Source: Anaspis maculata
Taxonomy: Eukaryota > Arthropoda > Insecta > Coleoptera > Scraptiidae
NCBI GenBank assembly: GCA_949128115.1
Contig: OX421964.1
Span: 4,154,001-4,218,000, forward strand
DNA length: 64,000 bases
Direction of reading: 5' to 3'
Of this stretch, positions 1 to 11,756 are shown piece after piece. The first letter of the stretch is position 1; each line of letters starts with the position of its first letter. A program made the translations under genes and the position numbers. The notes beneath the pieces were generated by a model. The model worked only from the letters and a program-made list of their open reading frames with translations. It ran no database searches and was not told the DNA's origin.

Positions 1-1161
1 CAAAAAATTCTCAAAAATCCTGTAATACTGACCTAAATTAACGTTCACTTGGCTAAAAAATTCTGAAATTTCACTCCACAGTTTTTTCTCAGTGCTTGGC
101 TCATATTTGAGTTTCAAAGGAAGATATTTTCCCAAAAAACAATATCAACCGAATTTAAGAAATTTTCTATTGAAATAAACGTTTTAGGCTCATATTACAA
201 GATTTTCGAGAATATTTGAACAATTTGCCTTGAAACATAACTCAGCACTGTGGTATATATTTATATTCAGAATAAAGAGCTACATCGATTACATTTTGGA
301 TAAACAGGGTGTCGCATCATTAAAAAAAAATTTCTGCAGCACCTTGTATATTATAGCTTGTAAAATATAATAGGTCCCAATTTTGAAATCTACAGAAAAA
401 AATTGTCTAAGGAAAGTTTTTTCCCTTTCAAATTATCTCAAAGGGGAAGCCTCCAGTAGGAGGGTGAATTCTCGCGTGATCACTTGATCAATGATCACCC
501 TGTACATTTTTGCACCATAAAAAAATTCTCCTATACCAAATGTGATGTTTCTAGCTTTAAAAGCTTTTGGGAAAAAAGTAAAAAATGCTGTCTTACTATG
601 TAGCTTTGAGGATCTTACTCATAGCTCTCTTGAGAAGATCTGTAGAGAAATGTTACTCCTACTCTTTGATTTTTTTGAAAAACACAAGATCACTGAAATA
701 CCTACCTGTTTACCTGCCTTTTTTTCTGAAAATGTGTTAGGTTCAAAGTTTCTAGTCGCTTCATTGGCTTTGCGAATATTCGGGCAAGCTCTCGATGCAC
801 GGCTCCTCCACCAGATGGGACAGGTGTGTGTCCTATTGACGTGTCGTGGTCTCCGGCGAATTTCGTGGATAGTTGCCTGAAAAGCTATCGGTAGATCACT
901 AGGTCCCTGAAAGCCCAATACAGGGACCCATTGATATATTGGCTTGAACATTTAAAATGTTTCAGCTTAGTTGATGCAAACTGGTGTCAATGATGATCAA
1001 GTTTATTGAAATGTCCTTGCATCGACTCACAAATTGAGAAAAAGTGTAGACTACTTATAATCTTGTGAAACCTCGTAAGTACAAACAGAGACTTACAGCT
1101 ACCTGTTAAAAAAAATGACTGTTCTATTGTCAATTACTTGAATAATTGATTTCTTTTTCAG
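1..1161. other. AT-rich upstream region, no gene assigned
   Basis: Non-coding AT-rich DNA upstream of the first cuticle gene. It contains short transposon-like pieces, such as a palindromic TGATCA cluster ending in ACCCTGTACA near 475-508, which resembles the ends of the CAGGGTG-type elements elsewhere in the window. The missing first exon of the downstream gene should lie here, but no ATG-plus-donor pair fits its phase. Open frames near 542-951 show no domain or codon signal and I regard them as chance. Confidence 0.4.
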
Positions 1162-2878
1162 GTGATTTTCATGATAACCATTGGCTATGTCATGGCTCAA
1201 GGACGGTTTCGTCCTTCTGGAGGCTCACAAACAGCCGACGGTAATGCACAAATAGTCCGGCAAGCTTCAGAGCTCAATCCCGATGGCTCATATCAATGGA
1301 GGTAATTTTTCATCACAATCACATTCTTTTTATTCACTAATCAAATCATATTATTGTTATCCAATAATAACAATAATTGCAATCGCAATCGATTTTAGAG
1401 GAGAAAAAAATCTTTCAATATTTTTATTCCGAATGGCTCTCCTTTCTATATTTTTGCACAAAATATCTGTTCGTATGAGCAAACATCTCGAAATTGGGTT
1501 GATTGTTAATTGTCTGGAGCCTTACTTCTTACTTGGAAATTGTCATCAACTTATCAGTCACTAAGGGGTTTTGAACCGTGAACGGAGCTAAAATTCCACA
1601 TTTGATATATAGGTGTATACCAAAACTGGACCACAATATTTGACAAGCTTATTCTACATCACTGGATAGGGAGAAAAATTCTGAATTAAATGAGTCAAAT
1701 TCTAACTGTGAAAAAGGCTAGAGCTGAAGCTCTTCTTCAGAAGACCTGATGTGTCTTTTTTGCAAATATCTTCAAAACTTGCCAAAATAAAATGAAAAAA
1801 TTTGGCAAACAAAAGACTCCTGTACCATTCTAATTCAATGCACCGTTTCCGAGATAAATCACTTCAAAGATCACTTTACTACCAGAGATTTTCTTAAAAT
1901 TTCCTAGTCCCGGGTACAAAAATCAGAGCAATATTATATCAACTTTGCTCCTTGGACCACAAACAGGGGTTGAAAAGTGCTCCTTAGGGAACCTAGGACA
2001 AGTCCCCTTCCAAAAAGCCTTAGGTTCCCTAAGGAGCATTTCCAATCCACTTTCTTACTTCATTGGAACGTTCCGTCCTGTTTTTGGCCTTAGAAGACAT
2101 ACTCGTAGTTGAGGTTATCCCTCTGATTTCTGTACTCGGAATGTGGAAATCTCAGGAGGATCTCAGGTAAAGTTTTCTTTGAAGTGATTTATCTTGAAAA
2201 GGGTGCGTCGAATCCAAATGATACAAGAAAACTTTCCTCTTATAAAAAAACTCCGATTTTCCAGATTTTCATCAAAATTCAGAAGAAGTAATGGGAAAAA
2301 ACAATGGTGCTTAATGTATTCCCTGTACTCCATTTGTTGAACGTTCCTGATAAAAATGTGGGAATCCTATCCACAGCATTTTTTTGAACTAGTAACATGT
2401 AGAGGTTGAATCACGTTTTGTCATTTTATCTCGGTAAGTTTCGGAGATATTTGCAAAAACCCATCATCAGCCTTTCCCTATTATTAGGGGCTCTTGGTCC
2501 CTCCAGGGGCATAATTCGATCCATGTTTTTGATGAAATGGACTTTAGACCCGCAATTCTCATACCTCTCTGTTCAATATGCTCCAGCTTCGAGGCCGACA
2601 ACGGAATAGCAGCGCAGGAATCCGGCCAGCTGAAAAACGCCAACTCCCAGGACCCCATCATGGACGCCGCCGGATCGTTCCAGTACACCGCCCCCGACGG
2701 AACCCCCATCCAGGTCCAGTACACGGCCAACGAAAACGGATTCGTGCCCACGGGCGCCCACCTGCCCACGGCCCCTCCGATTCCGGAAGCCATCCTGAGG
2801 GCCCTGGCCTGGAACGAGGCCCACCCCGAAGAGGACGACGGCGGTCAAGGTCAACCGCCGGCCAGGAGAATAGGATAG
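1162..2878 (+). CDS. RR-1 cuticle protein, first exon not identified
   Basis: Structural cuticle protein expected to bind chitin through an extended Rebers-Riddiford domain (Pfam chitin_bind_4) after secretion by epidermal cells. Two exons are clear. Exon 2 is 1162-1301 (acceptor TTTTTCAG, donor AG/GTAATT) and encodes the end of a signal peptide, VIFMITIGYVMAQ, then a linker to NPDGSYQW. Exon 3 is 2587-2878 (acceptor CTCCAG) and starts with S-F-E-A-D-N-G-I. It carries the core [20 protein letters not shown] with E-N-G-F, then G-A-H-L-P and a [20 protein letters not shown] tail, with stop TAG at 2876. The intron is phase 2, as in the copies at 7445 and 47103. By analogy a 4-codon first exon is missing; it would lie upstream in phase 0. 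About 143 residues are visible. Exon 3 is much richer in G+C than its surroundings. Family certain, 5' end unresolved. Confidence 0.88.
1752..2462. repeat. Imperfect long inverted repeat in intron 2
   Basis: The intron of the first cuticle gene holds an inverted repeat. The left arm (about 1752-1890: TTTGCAAATATCTTCAAAAC, later GATAAATCACTTCAAAGA) pairs with the right arm (about 2180-2462). The centre is a near-perfect hairpin built on TGCTCCTTAGGGAACCTA at 1977-2038. It is likely a decayed palindromic MITE. No TSD could be defined. Confidence 0.6.
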
Positions 2879-3021
2879 ATTCGATGAAGATGAAACTGAG
2901 ATTACGGGCATTATAGAAAGAGTACCTGCGTCACTGTTTCGTGTATTATACTGTGTATATTTTTTGCATGTTGTGATTGATAAGAATTATTTCATTAAGT
3001 AGTAATTTATTGTAACGTTCG

Positions 3022-3027
3022 AATAAA
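3022..3027 (+). terminator. Polyadenylation signal AATAAA
   Basis: AATAAA lies 144 bases after the stop of the first cuticle gene, in an AT-rich 3' UTR. Confidence 0.65.
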
Positions 3028-3410
3028 GCGGACACCTCACGTTTGCTGCGTATTCATGCAAATCCACATCATGCATCCCACAACTGGACAGGAAATACTT
3101 AATTAGTGAGGACATGAATTCAAATATCATTTGCAGTAAAAGGAAAGCTCTATCAGGCGGCATCAGCTCATTCTAAATCGGATATCTTTCCTCAGAGATA
3201 TTCTTACTTGAAATTTGAGCAAACTTTGATCCGTTATCAACTTTTGACAAGCAGTTTGATCACTCAATTCAGAATTTTTGATGACGGTAGACAAATCGCT
3301 GCGCAGTGCGATCTCGTATCTGTCATCGCAAGCATCTGACTCTGCCGATTTTTTTATGAGGATGGCTACCTATTTTTTCACAAATCTTCATCGAGCAGGT
3401 GGAGAAGAAA

Positions 3411-4825
3411 CAGGGCCGATTCTGAGTGGTGTGCTGGGCGTGCCCCTGCACAGGGGCGGCCAAAATTCAAGGGCGGCAAAAAGTCGCCAATTTTTTCTAA
3501 TGAACAATTGAATGTCGAAAAAGGAACTGATGTTATGATTTTCGAGACCGACGGCAGCCGCCCTGCGTAAATTGTGATTTTTTTAGTGCCGAAAAAATAC
3601 AACAGGTTGTCAAGAATGGAGGCGAGGCGGCCGCCCTGCGTCAACTATTATAGATATTAGACTTCTTTCTTAGATAAGTATCTGAGGAAGGGCAAGAATT
3701 TTCATCTCTTGGTAACATTTCGGATAGTCTGTTTGAAATCGGATCGGCGTGAAAAAATGCGGTGTAGTACAAAAAAAAAATCAGAACTTTCAAAAAAACC
3801 GCACTACGATCAAAATTCGAAAACCGTTTAGAGATATTGATATGTGCTTTTCAGAACTGCACTCAGGAAAAATCTGGGATCTTTTTCACAGAAGCGGGGC
3901 ATTGAATAATGTGGACCGGTTTTGCACTTCTTCTGTTTTCACCCTGTATAGCTCACTCAACGTCGTTGAACCTTTGCACCATCCAAGTATCTTACAGCCA
4001 AAAGAACACGCTATCCCGCATGACCACGATTTCCAAAATCGATCCATTTTTACCTGAGATATTCACATTTGAAGTGAGGCAAAATTTTCTAGTGAATCAG
4101 TTCAATTGTTGCCCAGTTTATTTGAACAGCTTTATCTGATTCCATTCAACTACAAAATCAATATACTTACCAATGAATTAGTATAAGTGCCTAAAAACTC
4201 ATCTATAGGTCGCGGGAACATAACCGTCACCTTGGCACCCGCTATGGCAACGTTGCAAGTATGCCTGACGTGGCAACTGCGCAATGCGCATTCTTTTCGT
4301 CGTTGAATTGATATGAAACGCTCGCGCAAGCGCAGACAGGGTGCCAAGGTACCGCTGTAGAGACTCGTTTGTTTTTAACATTTCTCAGACAAATCTGAGT
4401 ATTGAGTACACAATTATTTTTTTGATCAAGTGGCAATTGTTCAATAAATCATCTATATAATTTATTACAACTAAAGAAAACGGTATTCACAAGTACTGGT
4501 GAAAATAACATTATACCATATATCCATCTTTAGCACGGGATTTTTGCTCCCGCGACCTATTGGGTGTGCCGAGGGATATGCTGAAGTGAGGTGGCCATGG
4601 ACGCACCTTGATCCTCAGCGGAAAATAGATTATAATTGTTTATAATTTTGTTTAAAATGAGGAGGGCTTTGGCACTTTTAGGCTCGCAAAAGTGAAAAAA
4701 ATCGCCTGCGGTGCAATTTCTAGAGAGCCCAGACGCCCCCGCTAGAAAATTGCTGCGGGGTTACAGCTGGCGGGCAGCAAAATATTTTTCGCACAAGGGC
4801 AGCCGACGAGCCAGAATCGGCCCTG
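3411..4825. mobile_element. Non-autonomous hAT-like element with 8-bp TSD
   Basis: Both ends carry the 14-bp inverted repeat CAGGGCCGATTCTG and its complement. They are flanked by an identical 8-bp direct repeat, AGAAGAAA, at 3403-3410 and 4826-4833. An 8-bp TSD and a CAG-type TIR are the signature of hAT transposons. The interior (1415 bp) has GC-rich subterminal blocks (GGGGCGGC near 3450, GCAGCCGCC near 3550) but no transposase frame. A further inverted pair, AGGTCGCGGGA near 4207 and its complement near 4552, may mark a nested insertion. Confidence 0.85.
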
Positions 4826-5494
4826 AGAAGAAAGAACATCCTAGTGGAGTCTTCAAACAAAAAGACAGCTATTGTAGCTATACAAGGTGTTAGGTACGTA
4901 GTGACTATTTGAACCTTGAGGGATAATCCTTCATCAATAATAAAGTCGAAAAAACATATCTCATGATGCTGAAGTTCTCCAAAATGATACGAGATGTCGA
5001 AGCTGACTTTTTCATAAGAAAAATGTCTCGAAAAATGTAGTGCCGTAGTTTTGAGCCGCTGAACTCAATTTGATCAAATATCAAACAAAGTTTGAACAAG
5101 TCCTTTTGCACTACCTATATTAAATGCGTTATTCAACGACCTCAAAACAGGGCCTAACCTAAAGTGACTCTTTTTAGTCCTTGGGCAAAAAAGTCGTCAT
5201 GGCAACGAGCGCTCTTTGAAATTTGATCAGTCAGAGGAGACGTCACCTTCTATTTTGACGTAACTCCTTGATGCGATGTAAAATGGACTTCATTGGTAAG
5301 GAACACGAAAGACTACAAGAACAACAGAATTAGCACGTTTACCAAAACTAATAAATGCCTGTTTTATTCATAAACTACCATGCGATCTAGTAGGCTATGA
5401 CCTGGTTAAATTTCAGGATGTCAAGCTGCTTTCTTGGGGCACAGCCTACCGCAATTCCGAATTTTGTTGATCGCATGGTAGATCGTGCGACGTA

Positions 5495-6879
5495 CCGTCA
5501 AACGGGGCTAAGTGAATCATAGTGGGTAAAAAGGATCATTCGCGCTCTTTTTCAAATCTGACAGTTTAAAACAGACAGCAAACCATGCAGGGGGATGCGC
5601 AATTCACTTTTGGGCACAAAAATGGCGCCAGCTTCTAGGCAGATGGGTTTGAGAGTTGGAACGTTGATAGGTTGTTTTCTAAAAATTATAGAATAAGTTG
5701 GTAAAAATCAATGGTTTTGCGGTAACTCGGCAACAAACTGTTGTGCAGGAGAAACTGTATGAAGTGAATGTTCAAATGCACTTCATTCACAGTACATGTA
5801 CGTCCAAGACAACATGACTTTTGGCGGTTTCTTTTTAAGGTTATAATGTGACTAGATATAAGCAAATTATGTAAAGGTCAGCTTTTGCGGAGTAAAATGG
5901 ATCAACACTAAATTCATATCGAAATTCAAAATAAAGCAATGTAACTTATCATGGTGCTCTATTTTGTTGGCTCCAATTATTGTATTTTCTATGAAACCAG
6001 TTTTCTGTTCTCAGGAAAAATGCCACGGGTATACAAAAAAAAAACTCGGTGCATATGGGAAGTGGGAAGCGAAATTATGAGAGAGTTTACCTCGAAAGGG
6101 CCGTGGCTGCTGTGGAAAGCGGCCGACTGAGCATGCGTCAAGCCTCTGAACAGTATGCGTTTCCCTATACTACCGTGAATAGGCGCGTACACGGACAGAA
6201 CCCTTTGAAGTATGGAAGGCAGCCGGCCTTACAGGTAAAAGAAGAACGTTTATTGTTTCAAGCTCTGGTGACCTGTGCGGAGTGGGGTTTTCCCCTAAAA
6301 AGTTATGATGTCAGATACATCACTCAACAATCTCTGAATAAGGCTGGAGTGAATGAAAAAAGATTCACTGATAACATGCCAGGCATAGAATAGTTCAAAT
6401 CGTTTGTTACGCCATAAAAAGCGTTTTTTCCCATTATTAATGAGAATAATGAGTTTTTACAGTTATTGCTTCACTTTTTTTTATCGGAATTTTTTTTTAA
6501 AAAGTCAATTACTGATCCACTTTACCCCTGAATGAGTTTAAGATAGTTTTGGTGCATAAATAAGTAGGTGATCCATTTTACCCTTTTCGTGGGTTAAAAG
6601 CTTTCAAACTAAAAAAAAAGAGAACAGTTGACTTGTCATTTCTCAAATTCAAATTCAAATTCAAATTCATTTATTTTCTCAACCAACAAGGTTTTTCAAT
6701 CGTCAACAATAATACAAGATAATTTTCTCGTAAAATTTTTTAATTCTTCTCATTTTTATTCCATTCGATAAAACAGATATTAAGTGCCCTTACTTAATTT
6801 TTTCAATTTTTTTACTTACTTTTCAAGCCAAAATCCGAAGAAAACGTCATTTCTTGATCCACTTAACCCTGTTTGACGG
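5495..6879. mobile_element. Pogo-like (Tc1/mariner superfamily) element, TA TSD
   Basis: The element starts CCGTCAAACGGGGCTAAGTG and ends with the imperfect complement (CACTTAACCCTGTTTGACGG). It is flanked by TA at 5493-5494 and 6880-6881. It holds a broken transposase N-terminus (separate entry) but no catalytic DDE domain, so it is a deletion derivative. A TGATCCA-TTTTACCC motif is repeated near 5524, 5891, 6512 and 6569 in both orientations and echoes the TIR. A short AAATTC array sits at 6644-6669. Confidence 0.85.
6020..6393 (+). pseudogene. Broken pogo/Tigger-type transposase N-terminus
   Basis: A stretch of about 110 codons encodes a pipsqueak-type helix-turn-helix (YERVYLERAVAAVESGRLSM, then RQASEQYAFPYTTVNRRV). 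A second, CENP-B-like DNA-binding part follows (EERLLFQALVTCAEWGFPLK and an N-M-P-G motif) before a TAG stop at 6391. Family members start with MPR and a basic stretch. A matching ATG-CCA-CGG at 6020 is in a different frame, separated by a run of ten A (6035-6044), so a frameshift probably split the start. The catalytic DDE domain is absent. It would be a nuclear DNA-binding fragment at most; I treat it as dead. Confidence 0.8.
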
Positions 6880-7383
6880 TATACAACCAAGTGATCAGCG
6901 CTGGCATGACAATTTTTCAACGACTGAATAACTCAAAATTTTGTGACAATCGGTAGCTGTAAGACCTGTATGTAAATTTGAAAAATGCACTCAGGATCAA
7001 GAACTTTAAGGACCCATGTGTATCATTTCACTACTATAATAACTAGCCATTGGAATTCGGATCTTACGAAACAAGCTTTCGGAGCATCAAAGCACAACAA
7101 ATTCCGGAAGCCCCAAACTCAAAAAGCCGCAGAGAGTGGTATAGTTTTTTGTTTGATTGAAGAAAATGCTTGAAATTGTTTCGTTATTACCGTGATCTTT
7201 GAGCTTGCTCAAAAATAAAATTTGAGGATCGAGTAAATCAAAGATTGGGTACTTGCCAAGCCCATAAGAAAATAAGAAGATGCCATGTTTAAATGTCACC
7301 TTTATTTAAAAACAAAATACAAAAGATCAATGCAAAATTTTGCATATTTATCCAATATTGGGAGGGACACGCACCTGGGCGGC

Positions 7384-7389
7384 TATAAA
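7384..7389 (+). promoter_or_regulatory. TATA box of second cuticle gene
   Basis: TATAAA lies 61 bases before the ATG at 7445. The intact cuticle gene at 47103 has TATAAA at nearly the same distance (68 bases), which supports both. Confidence 0.6.
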
Positions 7390-7444
7390 TTGAATTGGCA
7401 AAAGTTGCATCTTTGGCAATTCCAAAAGTGCACCATCTACAAAC

Positions 7445-8648
7445 ATGCAGTCTTTAGTGAGTATTGTAAATATATTCGATTATATTGATTTTCCACATAT
7501 TCAGCACCTTGCTAATGGATGTTTTTTTTTTAATTTAAGGTAGTTTTTGTTACCATTGTCGGTTTGGCATCAGCCAGGTCACCTCCAGTATATCGTCCTT
7601 CAACGTACAGCTCTGATGACAAATCGGCCGAAGTCCTCAAGTCCTTTGCTGACGTCAGTCCTGATGGCGGATATCAATGGAGGTGATTAGTAGTGATTAC
7701 TGGAACAAATCCAATATCTATTTATTTTGCATTGATCTATTTGATACTCATTCATCAACTATCGTGTGATCAATTGGATTCCTAATTCAGGCAGGCTGTG
7801 CTCTAGCTAAATACAGTTCCGCACCCCTGATTTCGACCAGGCCACAGCTCGCCTCAATTAGGAATTCAATTGATCACACCGATAGATGTCTGATCAGAAA
7901 ACAGGCCAGTTCAATACAATTTCCTTTTTATTGTGGTTTCTCTGAAAAAAAAAACAGCATCAACATTCAATTTTCCGTAGATTAGCTGGGTAGATATCCA
8001 AGTTCTCCATATTTTAGCAATTTATCTGGTAAAAGTTGGCTACATTTTATTCCTGTATGCAATGGGAACTGAGGGAGTAACGTGTAGTTCCAACATATAT
8101 TAAAAAAAGGCTCAGAAAAAAAACGAACACAAAAATATGTGAAGTTTATGAAAAAATATGCAAAACTACAACATCCTACTTGCTGAACTGCAGAAAGTTG
8201 AATTTGTATCTTCCTCCCCTAGGAAAGCTGCCAAAAACAGGGAAAATTGTATAACTGGTTGCCTGCTTACTGGTGATCGCTGAAACCGAATCAAAACTTT
8301 GCTCTATTCTATCACTTTTGATTTTTCCTGAACTTTAACTTTGGTATCGCATTCCACATCCATAGTTACGAAACTTCGAATGGAATCTCAGCCGACGAGC
8401 AAGGACACCTGACGGGAAACGCGAAAGAACCGTCCCTCCAAGCACAAGGATCTTACCGTTACACCGCTCCCGACGGTACTCCGATCCAGGTGACGTACGT
8501 GGCCGATGAAAACGGCTTCCAACCTTCAGGAGCTCACCTTCCCGTCCCACCGCCGATCCCGGAAGCCATCCTCAGGAGTCTGGCTTGGAACGAGAAACAT
8601 CCGGAACAACAGCAATCGCTCGCTGGAGGACGAAAAGTGTTTTACTAG
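7445..8648 (+). CDS. RR-1 cuticle protein (three exons)
   Basis: Secreted chitin-binding cuticle protein of 145 residues. Exon 1 is 7445-7456 (ATG CAG TCT TTA, donor GTGAGT). Exon 2 is 7540-7682 and completes the signal peptide ([12 protein letters not shown]), then a Ser/Pro linker ending PDGGYQW. Exon 3 is 8366-8648, with stop TAG at 8646. Exon 3 opens with SYETSNGI and contains the RR core [20 protein letters not shown] followed by D-E-N-G-F, G-A-H-L-P and [14 protein letters not shown]. The first intron is phase 0, the second phase 2 inside the Y-Q-W/S-Y motif. The start is fixed by the exon 1 donor, the TATA box and the parallel structure of the gene at 47103. The body pattern is RR-1, usually associated with flexible cuticle. 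A 127-bp inverted-repeat element sits in the second intron. Confidence 0.93.
7759..7885. mobile_element. Small palindromic MITE in intron
   Basis: An inverted repeat with ends CTATCG(G)TGTGATCAATTG and inner arms CCTAATT-AGGC flanks a short GC-richer loop. It is about 127 bp long, inside intron 2 of the cuticle gene. The TSD is not certain. Confidence 0.6.
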
Positions 8649-8728
8649 GACCGAGCGAGACTAGAATGTTTCCGGAAAACAACACTCCTGGTTTTAAAGA
8701 GAATTGAAGCAGTACCATTAGGCATATA

Positions 8729-8742
8729 AATAAACAAATAAA
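8729..8742 (+). terminator. Paired polyadenylation signals
   Basis: Two overlapping-distance AATAAA hexamers (8729-8734 and 8737-8742) lie about 80 bases after the stop of the second cuticle gene. Confidence 0.65.
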
Positions 8743-8839
8743 TTCTGAACAGTTCTTTGTGGGAGCATTTTTTATCCTGTTAGGCGAGAGTAGAAGCGTT
8801 GACAATTTGTTGGAAACGCGACGTGTGCTCAGTTGTGTT

Positions 8840-9240
8840 TTGCTTGTGAGTACGTAATTTTGCTTTTCCTAATTACACGTTAATTTACGTTAATTACACG
8901 CCCTCTCCATCCCTTTTTGAAAAATGCTGGTTTTTGTATTCATTTCCAATCAGTTTAGTCTTCGGTTTTCATTTTTTCCTGATGGATTGGAAGTATGATT
9001 TCTTGTGCGCTATTTTTGAGCACGCGCAAAAGCGCAGAAAAAGTGTATATAATCACAGAAGTGGTGCCGTGACCAGGATTTCTCTAGCAGGAAGGCGCTG
9101 TGAGAAAAAACAAGGGTTGTTCAAGGAGAGAAGTGCTGTGGGAGCAAGTTGTTTTTTGTGAGCCATTTGAACCAGGATTGTTCAAGGACGGAGGCGCTGT
9201 GGAAACAATTCGGTTTTTTTTTGTGTGAGCGATATACAGG
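8840..9240 (+). repeat. Dispersed repeat, possible LTR-retroelement remnant
   Basis: GTGAGTACGTAATTTTGCTT at 8848 recurs at 16027. The following 70 bases also match in blocks (ATGCTGGTTTTTGTATTCA against TTGCTGATTTCTGTATTCA), so this is a dispersed repeat. Downstream, near 9061, TGGTGCCGTGACCAGGAT resembles the leader following a retroelement LTR (BEL/Pao style). No gag or pol frame is present, so the retroelement reading is only a suggestion. Confidence 0.35.
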
Positions 9241-9850
9241 GTGTCCCAGCTTAAACGCAAGTCGCGAGGGGGCCCATTGTCAGCTCTCTCAGGCTTTACA
9301 ATCATCTCCCTTAGGAATATGAAAGCATAGTCGCGTATCATACCTCCAGAAGAGCCGTGAAGACCATGTTGATTGAAAAATGTTTTTATTCTGTCAATGA
9401 ATTTTTAAATTTTGTATTTTGACTCTATCTTGTGCAATGACTTCACCTTTTTTAAAGTACATGTGAATTTATTATCCATTGTTTGTTGTAGTGTTCTACT
9501 TGTACATACTTGAGTGTTACAAAGTGTGTCTTATCGTACTCATGTATTTTGTTTGAAATGACTTAGCGATATACCTTGAAAGGTCCTCTTGCGCTGAATA
9601 AAGATTGTATTATATTGTATTGTAAACAATCCAGCGCGATTGTCTCAGAAAATATCAAGGCAACAAAAAAACATGACTACCAGGTGACTACTACATACTA
9701 GGTGCCCTGATTTCCAAGAAAATGCAATTTGATTCTAACCAGGCACAAGAATTCGACAATTCATGGCCGACAAAACAAAACACTGGAACCCCCCCAACTC
9801 TTTAGCTTTTGCGCCTGGATAGTTGGGCAACCCAACATCCTACAATTTAA
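9241..9850. other. No gene; transposon scraps
   Basis: ACAGGGTGTCCCAGC near 9238 looks like one end of a CAGGGTG-type element, with no partner found. The stretch 9400-9625 ends in GAATAAAGATTGTATT and reiterated TTGTATTA, like the 3' tail of a LINE. There is no open frame of note. Confidence 0.3.
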
Positions 9851-9852
9851 TA

Positions 9853-10507
9853 GGGTAGTGACCACCATCCAAAAATATAGAAAAAAATCATACTAATCGA
9901 ATGTAGAGCCTTAATAACAAGACTACGTTTCGTGAATATTCGAAAAAAAAAGTTCCAAGTGTCTCAAAATCTGCCTTGAAAGTGGCTACTTTTGCGAACG
10001 ATTTCAAATCTACCGAGCTGTAAGGCGGGCTGTGACGTTTCAATCTTTTGGCAGTAGTGGGGATGACCACACCTCCGTTGCCTGTGTGTCAGTGTTGACG
10101 TTGACGTTTGCCAGCATAACATAACCATTGAAGTCTGATGTAGTCTTGAAATATTCATAAATCATGAAAGATTTTACCAACTTTCCATATTTTCAAGCAA
10201 AACAACTAAACAACACGAATCACCGCACAGATACACAAAGCGTTAACAATATAACAATCAGCTGTTATGAGCGTTGACGGGTTGACGCTAGTGCTTTTTG
10301 TAGTAAGTTCTGTATAATGTTGTCAAGCCTGCTTCTACGCCTATGAAAGATTGCGACGTCATCGCGCCAAATTTGAAATGATCGAAAACTTTCATGAATT
10401 TTTTTTATCAAGAAAACTTACGAAAAAAAATCTGTTAACTATATAGCGTCACTTATCAAGAAGTGAACTTTAAAAAAAAATAATAAAAAAAAAATCGGTC
10501 ACTACCC
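9853..10507. mobile_element. TA-flanked MITE (GGGTAGTGACC ends)
   Basis: Inverted ends GGGTAGTGACC and GGTCACTACCC are flanked by TA on both sides (9851-9852, 10508-10509). The element is 655 bp with no transposase. TSD type and size fit a Tc1/mariner-like non-autonomous element. Confidence 0.7.
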
Positions 10508-10509
10508 TA

Positions 10510-11756
10510 TTCCACTTATTTGAACTAAACCACTTTTCCCGCTCTTGGGACTGCTTTGGCCAGTGATCGTCTAGTCTCAGGACACCATCCTGTTATGCTT
10601 ATTTCTTGTGGTTTGAGGATAGAGATCCTGAGCGTGTTGAGATCGAATTAACCTCTAGTGTGAACGCAGTAAGACACAAAAATTAGATGTGATATAGAAT
10701 TGTGATTCTACACCTGGACCAACATTTGAACTTTGCTTGAGAAGCGTGGTTTGAGATTCTTATAGTGGATTCCGAGGTGGATTCATTAGATTCATCATTT
10801 AAGATAGTGTTATAGGTAATGTTAGGGTTAGGCCCAGCGTTTAGACACCGAAAAAGAGGGTGAATAAATTTTTGCGAGCGATGGGGACGTTTCCTTCTCT
10901 TTTCTGTTTATTCCCCTGTTCCCTACAATCTAAGTTCGTGGGCCGGCGTGTGCGGGGCTCCTCCTATTATGAATCTCTTTTCAAAGGCTACGTCTCTTAT
11001 ATTTGGACTATTCTTTTTGCGTTGCTCTTTTTAGGCTATGGTTATCTTTTGGAAGAGATGACCATTGTGGAAGAGATTAGATATGGCCGGTGCCTTTGTG
11101 GATAACTGGACCTATTTTCACCTCTAATTGCCCTTGAAGCTTAGAAGGATATCACCACCGCGAGTGTCTATAGCCGGGAATGTGAAACCCAATTTCACCC
11201 TTCCAAAAACTTCGGAACCAACGATGTACGCGAATAATTACTCAAGTCAAAGTACAAACTCTTCTGTGGAGACCCTTTGAGATAACCCCGTTCTGTTTTG
11301 TGTGAAGTGAAACCCATGGTTGCTAAAAACCTACAAAGGTGCTCACCGACGAACTGACGCAAGAAGGCTTCGAAACAACCATTGTTTGGAACTATTGCGC
11401 CGAACTAGATGCACTGAGATCGGTTCTTTTCGATGCATCGATTCATTTCATACGATTTTTCAATGGAATCAAACTATTGATTACGATTCGATTCGATTAG
11501 CACTGATCGATTCACCGACAACATTTTGACATTCCTACTCGAAGCGCGGAACGTACGTACAACGCTCGGTCTTGGGAGTGGGAGTAATGAAAGAATACAC
11601 CTGAACCGTCTCATACTACCTCTAGAACCTACTACGTGTAAATTTCACCGTCAGCGACATCTTTTAACCATGTGGTGAATTTACATCACACGCCCGATTC
11701 CCAATACACTTATTGATTTTTCATCCGCGTGTTTTCGACCCGTACAAGCGGTGCGC
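10510..11756. other. No supported gene
   Basis: Non-repetitive AT-rich DNA. A frame at 10860-11105 contains a hydrophobic run but has no ATG at its first codon, no recognisable family and no nearby splice or promoter evidence. Confidence 0.35.

Noticed and set aside
974..983. ATGCAAACTG followed by GTGTCA as first exon of the first cuticle gene
   Set aside because: The exon length gives phase 1 while the next exon requires phase 0, and there is no good TATA box at the usual distance.
10860..11105. Frame with a hydrophobic segment
   Set aside because: Starts at a non-ATG codon and has no conserved motif.
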